NCBI RefSeq assembly: GCF_003781945.1
Contig: NZ_RJJW01000001.1
Coordinates: 391,921 to 455,920 of the forward strand
Direction of reading: 5' to 3'
DNA length: 64,000 bases
DNA from: Halorubrum sp. CSM-61
GTDB lineage: Archaea; Halobacteriota; Halobacteria; Halobacteriales; Haloferacaceae
Every line of letters begins with the position of its first letter. Positions within the stretch are counted from its first letter, which is position 1. The notes under the pieces were generated by a model that did no database searches, was not told where the DNA came from, and worked only from the letters and a program-made list of their open reading frames with translations. Shown here piece after piece: positions 54,655-61,815 of the stretch. The translations under genes and the position numbers were made by a program.

Positions 54655-54810
54655 CTACTCAAGATTGTATGTCGCAAGCTCGTGAGAGCCACACTGCGGG
54701 CATTTATCGACGTCCTGCTCCACACTGTATCCACAGTGACGGCATTCGTAGTGGGTTGTCGATGACGGGCTAAGCTTGGCAATCCGCTGAATGAACTGTT
54801 TACTAAGCAT
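54655..54810 (-). CDS. Cassette D zinc-finger protein 2 (51 aa)
   Basis: MLSKQFIQRIAKLSPSSTTH, then ECRHCGYSVEQDVDKCPQCG. Overlaps zinc-finger 1 as in the other copies. Confidence 0.75.
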   Translation of the reverse strand: MLSKQFIQRIAKLSPSSTTHYECRHCGYSVEQDVDKCPQCGSHELATYNLE

Positions 54811-54967
54811 CGGTGGGGTCAACGATCTCGCCACAGCTGGGACATTCGGCCCACACGCCAGGGCCACCGCCAGCAGTCTCATAGTGGATGATCGCATGTC
54901 GTTCAGTGACTGTCTCGCCGCAGAACGAGCAGGCGCCACGGACTATCTCTGAATTATTAGGAGCCAT
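54803..54967 (-). CDS. Cassette D zinc-finger protein 1 (54 aa)
   Basis: MAPNNSEIVRGACSFCGETV, then WAECPSCGEIVDPTDA. The start at 54967 follows the leader by 31 nt; a longer frame exists but crosses the leader hairpin. Confidence 0.75.
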   Translation of the reverse strand: MAPNNSEIVRGACSFCGETVTERHAIIHYETAGGGPGVWAECPSCGEIVDPTDA

Positions 54968-54998
54968 CCTCACGAGTTCACGGGGCTTTTTTAGGGGA

Positions 54999-55064
54999 GA
55001 GGGAGCGTGTGACATCGTTTTAGAGCGGACCCAGTTGTTGAGACTGGCCTCACTCTGCTCCCTC
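54999..55064 (-). ncRNA. Structured leader RNA of cassette D
   Basis: GAGGGAGC/GCTCCCTC outer stem; inner hairpin GAGtgaGGCCAGT-loop-ACTGGgtccgCTC, a third sequence version of the same fold. TATA box GATATAAGTC at 55086-55094 upstream. Confidence 0.6.
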
Positions 55065-55234
55065 ACATCAACTTATGCGCTCTGTGACTTATATCCCGGG
55101 CGAGCGGAGTGGAAGTACTGTTCTAGGACAGCAGCGTGACTGTGGATCGTGCGTACTATTCGCGCAGTTACAGTGACAATCCAAGATCGCCGAGAGTGGT
55201 GAGCCGTATCTTGTAGGCGAGATCGATACTTCGA

Positions 55235-56235
55235 CGCTCTTGTGTAGCACATTGTTGATTTCAGAGAGTGGCTTTGACGGCGTGTTTGAGCGCTTTTCGT
55301 CCGGGTTTGCGGTAGAGTTCTCGTCTGAGTTGGAACGCTCGGAGATACTGTGTGAGGCGATTTTTTGAGATGCCTCGATGCGGCGAGAGCCACCGTCGCG
55401 CCAGCGACGCGTGGCTCTCGCAGGTGTTCACGTGGACCGTCTCGTCGGCGTACTCACCGTCTCCGTGAACGACGTATTCGCGGTCGAATTGCTCATCTTC
55501 ATCAAGCGGATCGTACGCGCAAAATCCGTCGGTATAGATCGTGAGAGGCTCCTGCTGGCGGTCAGCCAGCAGGAGCCGGATCGTCGATTCGTCTGCGGAT
55601 TTCGCCGGCACAACGTACCGTTGCTTGGTGCCACGATCCACGAGAACGAACACGGGCGGTTTGTCTTGATCATACGTTCCGCGCCCGCGTCGAGAGAGGC
55701 CGCGAGAGCGCGACCACTGGTCGCGCTCGCGGCCTTTCAAGCCGGCAGAGACGTAGAACTCGTCAATTTCGACCGGACCACGGAGATCGAGTGACGGCGC
55801 GTCGAGCGCTTCAGCGAAGCGCTCGACACGCCTGTGAATCGTTTTGTAGGTGACCTCGATTTCGCACTGTAACTGCCTGAGACTCGTGTTAAACCGCAAA
55901 AACGCGTAGATCGAAAACAGCCACTTGCGGAGTGCGATCTTCGAGTGAGCGAAGATTGTGCCGGTCTTATCGTTGAACGTGCGGCCGCAATCCTTACAGA
56001 GATACCGCTGAAACTGCCCGTAGCTGCCGTTTCTGACCGTTCGGTCAGAACGGCAGCGAGGACAGGAAACGCCGTCACGCCAGCGAACCTGCTGTAACAG
56101 GTCCGCTGCGACCGATTCCGACCCAAACACATCCAGCGGAATCATTCGTGTCGGACACCGCTGACGCGGTGTCCTTGTCCTCTTCGACTCCACAGCGACA
56201 GCTCAGCAGTATCAACAATCTCCTACAGAAGAGCG
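55235..56235 (-). mobile_element. IS1595-family insertion sequence with intact target duplication
   Basis: A 1001-bp element with inverted ends CGCTCTTGTGTAGCACATTG and CGCTCTTCTGTAGGAGATTG (outer ends). It is flanked by perfect 8-bp duplications TACTTCGA at 55227-55234 and 56236-56243. The duplication size fits IS1595. The intact duplication indicates a direct and fairly recent insertion just downstream of the 56248 regulator gene. Confidence 0.92.
55261..56145 (-). CDS. IS1595 family (ISXO2-like) transposase
   Basis: A 294-residue transposase: an N-terminal zinc ribbon (CPRCRSDRTVRNG...CKDCGRTF), a helical part, then the ISXO2-like catalytic domain (GPVEIDEFYVSAGLKGRERD, TIYTDGFCAYDPL, VNTCESHASLARRWLSPHRG). 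I chose the start MIPLDVFGSES; a start 16 codons upstream is possible. Intact frame. Confidence 0.87.
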   Translation of the reverse strand: MIPLDVFGSESVAADLLQQVRWRDGVSCPRCRSDRTVRNGSYGQFQRYLCKDCGRTFNDKTGTIFAHSKIALRKWLFSIYAFLRFNTSLRQLQCEIEVTYKTIHRRVERFAEALDAPSLDLRGPVEIDEFYVSAGLKGRERDQWSRSRGLSRRGRGTYDQDKPPVFVLVDRGTKQRYVVPAKSADESTIRLLLADRQQEPLTIYTDGFCAYDPLDEDEQFDREYVVHGDGEYADETVHVNTCESHASLARRWLSPHRGISKNRLTQYLRAFQLRRELYRKPGRKALKHAVKATL

Positions 56236-56247
56236 TACTTCGAACTA

Positions 56248-56709
56248 CTACTCTGGGTAGTGGTCTTCGACTTCTGTGACAAGGGCTTCTGCTCGTGCTT
56301 CTACGGTCGGAGAACTCTTCTTATTGGATATCTCTGTCTGCTCAACTAATTCGAGGCTCGGAACGTCCTGCTCCCAGCCCGACTCAGCATAGCTGTCGTC
56401 GGTGGGTGTCACTTCGAAGAGTTTGACAGCTGCGTCAAGCGATCTCAGCCGATTCGTTAACTTATCAACTCGCCATGGCTCGATATAATAAACGCTCTCT
56501 GTCTGTTTGATGAGTCCGTTCTCGACAAGTTGAGCCACCGTGTCTGATACAGTTGCTTTGCTGTGGCCTGTTTGAGCTGCGATTTCTTGTGGTGTGAAGC
56601 CGTACTCGTGGGCTGTTATAAGGAAACTGAGAATCTCATACTCGATCGATTCTGGATTGACCGGGAAGGGCTCGTCAGTAATGAGATCATCGACGGGGAC
56701 AGGCATCAC
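56248..56709 (-). CDS. MarR-like winged-helix regulator
   Basis: A 153-residue protein with a winged helix (EYGFTPQEIAAQTGHSKATV, then SDTVAQLVENGLIKQTESVY) near residues 35-75 and an acidic C-terminus. This resembles regulators that often pair with toxin genes in haloarchaea; a downstream partner, if any, was displaced by the IS1595 element. Confidence 0.72.
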   Translation of the reverse strand: MMPVPVDDLITDEPFPVNPESIEYEILSFLITAHEYGFTPQEIAAQTGHSKATVSDTVAQLVENGLIKQTESVYYIEPWRVDKLTNRLRSLDAAVKLFEVTPTDDSYAESGWEQDVPSLELVEQTEISNKKSSPTVEARAEALVTEVEDHYPE

Positions 56710-56775
56710 ATCATTTGTGTCGCTAACTGATATTACATGTTTCGCAGAAGTGTGTTTTGTGGGTACTGCCTATAT

Positions 56776-57053
56776 GACTCTGTTGAAACCCTCTACAGGA
56801 GACATATCCTGACCTAGTTGCGGTCAACGCAGGGTACATATTTTGCACTCTGGTCAGTAGTGTATTGACACGGGGTTCGTTACAATAACAGCAGTTTCAG
56901 ACGAGGCTTGTTGTAGTGAAGCAGGGAATAGTACACTTGGATGATGATCAGACGCTAGGTCCTGTTAGTATGGCCGATAGCTGAATTCGCACTCTTCAGC
57001 GACCGCCTGTTTAAGATGAGAATATGTCTGAAGAATGGGATTTCAACAAAGCC
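56776..57053 (+). mobile_element. MITE-like element with GACTCTGTTGAAA ends
   Basis: The left end GACTCTGTTGAAACCC and the right end (reverse GGCTTTGTTGAAATCC) are inverted, with inner matches GACATAT. The roughly 280-bp unit has no gene. CTATAT lies directly left and 3 bp right of it, a possible target duplication. Confidence 0.6.
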
Positions 57054-57147
57054 GACTATATCATTTTAATTCATTCAAATTTGACAAGTCTATCAAATGT
57101 AGTAATACAGCCGAAACCCACATCAACCCCGATAGACGCCTCCCGAT

Positions 57148-58467
57148 ATGGCCGCAGCTACGGACAACGACCAGCTCCAAGAGAGTAGTGCCGAATCTGG
57201 CGGAGACTTCTGGCGTCACTCGTTCGAGCAGTTCATCGGGGACCTCCCTGAAGCAGCATTCGTCGTCGACGCCGCCGGCGACATCACCCAGTGGAACACC
57301 GCAACAGCCGATCTGCTTGGCCTCCCAGCAAGCGAAGCCGTCGGGATGAACGCATACGACGTCTTCGGCACTGAAGGCGAAGATGAAACGCTCGCGGAAG
57401 AAGTCCTCCGTACGGGAACTCCCATCCGTGAAGACCAGTTCCGATCCGCAGAGCGACCGGACGGCACGAAAGCACACGCCCGCGCGATCGGGACTCCAAT
57501 CCAGACACCCACTGGCGAGGTCGTTGGCGCAGTCGAGTTGCTCTTCGACGTCACCACCGTCGTCGAACAGCGGGAGACACTCACCGACCTCCAGGAAGAG
57601 CTCTCGGACAATGTCGAGACATCCATGGAACAGCTGGGCGAGTCTACGGCCGAAGTCGCGGATCGCTCGAAGGAGATAACCCAGCTCGTCGACGAGCAAG
57701 CAGCCGAACTCGAAAGTACCCAAGGCGATGTCTCCGGATTCAGCGCGACCGTCGAGGAGATCGCCTCCAGCGCCGAAGAAGTCAGTAACCAAAGCGCGGA
57801 GTCGAGAACCCTCGCCGAAGAGTCCGTCGACACTGCGGGTGAGGTCATCGACCAAGTGGACGACACAGCCGAGAAATCGGCTTCCGTCGCAGACGACGTC
57901 GCGGACCTCAGAGACGAGATCGAAGAAGTCGAAGAGCTCGTCGGCGTGATCAACGATATCGCCGAACAGACGAACATGCTGGCGTTAAACGCCAACATCG
58001 AAGCGGCACGCAGCGACAGTGACGGCTTCGCGGTCGTCGCCGACGAGGTGAAAAACCTCGCGAACCGCTCGCAGGACCAAGCCGACGAGATCGAAGAAAT
58101 CGTCGCGAGGATCAAGGCGAAGGCCTCCAAAACGACCGAAGAGGTCGAAGCAGCCAACGACGAGATCCAGTCTGCGAGAGCCGACATCCAAGGCGTCCTC
58201 GAGAACCAGAAACAGATCCTAACGGCGGTCGAACAGACCGAAAGCGGGATCAGCGAGATCGCGGCCGCAACAGACGAGCAGGCAAGCGTGGCCGAAGAGA
58301 TATCGAGTGCCGTCGACGACGTCTCCGAACGAGCGTTCGTCGTGAATGAGGAAATCGCGGAGATCGCGGACGAAAACGAGAGCCAAACGGAGATGGTCTC
58401 ACGGCTGACCCAGCAGGTCGAGCAGATTGACCGCGAACTGGCGGAGGTCATGGACGCTTCTGTCTGA
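57148..58467 (+). CDS. Soluble PAS-domain methyl-accepting chemotaxis transducer
   Basis: A 439-residue haloarchaeal Htr-type transducer. The PAS domain spans about residues 33-135 (LPEAAFVVDAAGDITQWNTA, then VGAVELLFDVT). The coiled-coil signalling domain follows, with the conserved hairpin tip INDIAEQTNMLALNANIEAA near residues 272-292. No membrane helix is present, so it senses a cytoplasmic cue, perhaps redox or ligand through PAS. It would dock CheA/CheW. No chemotaxis genes adjoin it. Confidence 0.93.
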   Translation: MAAATDNDQLQESSAESGGDFWRHSFEQFIGDLPEAAFVVDAAGDITQWNTATADLLGLPASEAVGMNAYDVFGTEGEDETLAEEVLRTGTPIREDQFRSAERPDGTKAHARAIGTPIQTPTGEVVGAVELLFDVTTVVEQRETLTDLQEELSDNVETSMEQLGESTAEVADRSKEITQLVDEQAAELESTQGDVSGFSATVEEIASSAEEVSNQSAESRTLAEESVDTAGEVIDQVDDTAEKSASVADDVADLRDEIEEVEELVGVINDIAEQTNMLALNANIEAARSDSDGFAVVADEVKNLANRSQDQADEIEEIVARIKAKASKTTEEVEAANDEIQSARADIQGVLENQKQILTAVEQTESGISEIAAATDEQASVAEEISSAVDDVSERAFVVNEEIAEIADENESQTEMVSRLTQQVEQIDRELAEVMDASV

Positions 58468-59651
58468 GATAGGCGTATCGTGATCGGACGGGCGGACAAC
58501 CCCACCCCACGTTTCCGCTCCAAATCTCCAGAGTTTCGACGCTCCAGACTATCTCCCGCAGCCGTGGTTCTGTAGTCCACACACGGGGACCCCCAGTTTG
58601 GAGTGAGGTCCCAAAAGGACGAGAGACGATCCGACCGAGACCATATACTCGGGATCTCAGCAGACCACAGCACGAAGTATATAAAGAGAGTATAACACTA
58701 ACTTCTTTTAAGCCTAAAAGACAACTACAGCACTCTAATTTGAGGTCCGCGATGTCGTCATTTCCTTCGCCGTCCCCGTCGCTTCGCCGCTCCCGTAGTA
58801 TCGCTGTCTCGCTGTTGTCGCCTTCCCACCCCCACCGTCGCGTCACATCTGGTACGGTCACGGTCGCGTCTCCCCGCCCACCCACCCCACACCGCTCACA
58901 TCGCGACCGCGATTCTCGATGTCGTCGACCGCGCCCCACCCCGCACTCTCGCATCGTGATCTGCCCTTCCCTCCTGTCGTCGCCACGCCGCCGCTGTTCG
59001 TCATCGGGTGTCGTGTCGTCTCGGCGGTCCCTCAATGTTGTCGCGCGCTCGGTGGTCCGTTCTTGATGGTGGTCGAGGTCGCTGTGTTGCTTCCTGGTCG
59101 TCGGGCCGACTTCGCTAGTCGTTCGTCTAATCGCCGAGGGTCGTCGCTGGTCGATTCTCACTTCCCATCGCTCGTCGGGTTGTTGCTGCCGGGTCAGTCC
59201 TGCTGGTGGTGTCGTGGCTCGCCTCTGGAGTGCTATCGATCAGCTGGTGGTCCGTCGTCGAGCTCCGGGTCCGGTTCGTCTCTCGGCCGTCGTCAGTCCT
59301 CCGAGTCAAGCTCTCCTGCTACCTCGCAGTCGTTGCTGTCTCGCTTCGTCGCCGACACTGGTCGTGGCTCTTCCGTGGTCCTCTGCGCCGCTCTCCGAGG
59401 GTTCCATCCACTATCATATCTCTGATAGTATTCGCTTTGTCCGCCTCCCGCCTCCCCCACTTTCCCGCCTCCGTTTCTCGGCTCCGTCCCGAACCGTTCG
59501 CTACGCGACTATCCACTGAACTTCATCTCCCCTGAACCCTAATTGTGTGAATTCGGCTGAACGTATTAGACAACCCCAAGTTCGTTAATAGAGTCTATAA
59601 AACTCTCTCGTCGTATGGCTGAACGTATGAGACTGATTTGGCTGGTAGCGG
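58468..59651. other. Pyrimidine-rich stretch without convincing gene
   Basis: From about 58740 to 59530 the plus strand is roughly 70% C+T by eye. Long open frames exist on both strands but all read as arginine- or serine-rich low-complexity sequence, typical of chance frames in GC-rich DNA. A TATA-like TATATAAAG is near 58677. GGCTGAACGTAT(T/G)AGAC occurs twice (about 59551 and 59617). Confidence 0.5.
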
Positions 59652-60144
59652 TTTCATGAACCACCCCCCGCAATCCCGCCGCCTTCCTGTCATTAGATGA
59701 CCTAACAATATAGATATATATTTAATTATGGATACCCCGAATTCCGCTGCCGTCTTGTCATTATAAGATGTTAGCCGGGGGTTGTTGGGTCGAAAATTAC
59801 TTCATGAAGCACCCCACCAATCCCGCTCCCGTCTTGTCATTACGTACTTCATGAAGCATCCCCGCGATCCCGCCCCCGTCTTGTCATTATGCGGGATCGG
59901 CTGCTACTCACAAGATTCACATTTGGTTCATGAAACACCCCCACCAATCCCACTCCAGTCTTGTCATTACGCACTTCATGAAGTACCCCGCTAATCCCGC
60001 TCCCGTCTTGTCATTACGGTGTGTCGACCAACACTTGCCGGATTCAGAATCGCTTCATGAAGGATACCCGGTAATCCCGCTGCCGTCTTGTCATTACGCA
60101 CTTCATGAAGGACTCCCGCAATCCCGGTGCTGTCTTGTGATTAT
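59652..60144 (+). repeat. Eight-unit 44-bp repeat array with alternating 3/35-nt spacers
   Basis: Units start near 59652, 59721 (degenerate), 59800, 59847, 59926, 59974, 60053 and 60101. The consensus begins CTTCATGAAG, has ATCCCGCTCCCGTCTTGTCA in the second half, and ends TTAC. Units are 44-45 bp. Spacers run about 25, 35, 3, 35, 3, 35, 3 nt. The three 35-nt spacers differ in sequence. TTCATGAA is palindromic. No cas gene is near, and unit length breaks the reading frame. Confidence 0.85.
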
Positions 60145-60295
60145 AGTCCAGAATTTCCGCTAGAAGCATATGAGATGTGATAGAATGCCTGGTAGTGGTA
60201 GCAATAACGGGCAAAAGCTGTGGTTGCTGGAAGTGGATTTCTCGTCGAACAGCGATCCGCATTTTGCTTTCTGAAAGTCTTGGCTTGGAGCTGTT

Positions 60296-61812
60296 GAGCC
60301 CGTCTAAGAAAACCGAATCTCGCCCACTCTAATTAGATCACTCATCGCCTCGTTTGAAATGGATCTCTGAGGAAAACGGAGTTCTCTCCAAATCGCCCGA
60401 CCGATTGTACCGAATCGATCAGCCAGCCGACTCCCACCGTGTCCGCCAGAGCTTCAAGAGGTTGTGCGTCGCCGAGAACAGCGACCACTCCGCCGCTGCC
60501 CCGTCTTTCCCACGCAACATGAACCGATCCAACCCACGATTCACGTGCTGACCAAACACCGGCTCCACGCTTTGACCGCGTTTGCGATAGATGTCTCTGC
60601 CCCGTTTCGTCCGCAATTTCCGTTCCATCAGCTCCTTTGGCCCAGCTGAATCGGGAATCGGGCCACGTGGTGGCCCGTTCTCTCGCAGTTCCTTGCGCCG
60701 TTTCCAGCCCTTCGTTGTGGCGATGTACAGCTCCGTCTGCTCATCTTCGAGCGCAGCGTTCGCTTCACTCCAGTAGCCCGCGTCCGCCAGCAGTTTCGAC
60801 GGAGTCTCGTCAATCACCGCCTCGCACTCATCTAGCATCGGTTCGAGTTGCTGTGTGTCGTTGGCGTCGGTCGTGACGTCTTGAGCGACGATCACCTGTG
60901 AGTTACAATCCACCATCGCCTGACCGTTGTAGCCCTGCTTCCAGCCGTCGGAACTTTTCATCGTCTGACTCTCCGGGTCGGTCATGTTCGCCTTGGTATC
61001 CTCGTCGAGTTCGATCTCTTCAGGTGGCGTGGGCTTCCGGCCTCGCAACGTTTCGCCTGACTCCGCTTCTTCCTGTTCTCGCTGACGAATCTTCTCGGCC
61101 TGTTCGTCTTTCTGCTCCTGCTCTATGTCGTCGAGTTTTGCTTTCGCCTCACGCAGCCGTTCCAGACGACTTTCTTTGTCCTGAAGTTCCTCGGGCAGTT
61201 CGTCGCCGCGGTTCTCTGGACCGTACTCTTCGTCCTCTTCTTCATCAACTTCGGCAGCCTCGTCGAGGACTTCCTGAATCTCCGCTTCGATCTGGGCTCT
61301 CGTTCGGTTCTGATCGAGGGCGGCGTCACCCTGGACGCGGCGGCCATCAAGCGCGACTTCGCCCATCTGTGCCATCCCGGCCTGCCGACACAACTGGAGA
61401 ATCTCGACGAAGAGGTGCTTGAAGTCCTGGCGATGATCCTTGCGAAAGTTGCTGATGGTACGAAAGTCGGGCTGTTGGTTCGCGGCGAGAAAACGGAAGG
61501 CGACATCACGTTCGAGCAGGCGGTCGATTTTCCGGGAGCTACGAATACCCTGAGCGTAGGCGAAGACCAGGACTTTGAGCAGCATAACTGGATGAAACTG
61601 CGGTCTGCCCCGGTTCTCGTCGGTTTCCACTGGGTAAAATGGCTCCAGCCGGTCCTGCTCGTCGAGGTAGTCGATAGTGTCGGAGACGAATCGTTCGAGA
61701 CTATCCTCAGCGACCCACTCCGAGAGGTCCTTTGGCAGCAAGTGTTGCTGGTCTTGATCGTATCGGATGAAGTTGGACGTCACGGGTGGAATCTTACGCA
61801 GTAGACGGGTTC
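60296..61812 (-). mobile_element. IS1182-family insertion sequence
   Basis: The ends GAGCCCGTCTA (60296) and, inverted, GAACCCGTCTA (ending 61812) enclose one transposase gene. No target duplication was identified. The surface protein frame ends 4 bp beyond the right end, so the element probably cut that gene. Confidence 0.7.
60419..61783 (-). CDS. IS1182 family transposase
   Basis: A 454-residue DDE transposase: N-terminal LDEQDRLEPFYPVETDENRG and FHPVMLLKVLVFAYAQGIRS, a charged coiled-coil insert near residues 165-245, then catalytic sections (QGYNGQAMVDCNSQVIVAQD, LLADAGYWSEAN, KRGQSVEPVFGQHV). This is the IS1182 arrangement. The frame is intact. Confidence 0.88.
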   Translation of the reverse strand: MTSNFIRYDQDQQHLLPKDLSEWVAEDSLERFVSDTIDYLDEQDRLEPFYPVETDENRGRPQFHPVMLLKVLVFAYAQGIRSSRKIDRLLERDVAFRFLAANQQPDFRTISNFRKDHRQDFKHLFVEILQLCRQAGMAQMGEVALDGRRVQGDAALDQNRTRAQIEAEIQEVLDEAAEVDEEEDEEYGPENRGDELPEELQDKESRLERLREAKAKLDDIEQEQKDEQAEKIRQREQEEAESGETLRGRKPTPPEEIELDEDTKANMTDPESQTMKSSDGWKQGYNGQAMVDCNSQVIVAQDVTTDANDTQQLEPMLDECEAVIDETPSKLLADAGYWSEANAALEDEQTELYIATTKGWKRRKELRENGPPRGPIPDSAGPKELMERKLRTKRGRDIYRKRGQSVEPVFGQHVNRGLDRFMLRGKDGAAAEWSLFSATHNLLKLWRTRWESAG

Positions 61813-61815
61813 TGC

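Noticed and set aside
57216-58673. 485-codon frame antisense to the chemotaxis transducer
   Set aside because: Serine-rich antisense of a coiled-coil gene; the sense frame has a clear PAS and signalling domain.
58448-59161. 237-codon minus-strand frame in the pyrimidine-rich region
   Set aside because: Arginine-rich, overlaps the end of the transducer gene, and has no domain or composition of a haloarchaeal protein.
58919-59425. 168-codon plus-strand frame in the pyrimidine-rich region
   Set aside because: Serine/cysteine-rich low-complexity sequence, no acidic bias, no start signal.
59652-60144. CRISPR array
   Set aside because: Repeat units differ from each other, every second spacer is only 3 nt, and no cas genes are present.
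59782-60163. Repetitive protein encoded by the array
   Set aside because: Unit plus spacer lengths are not multiples of three, so the frame shifts between units.
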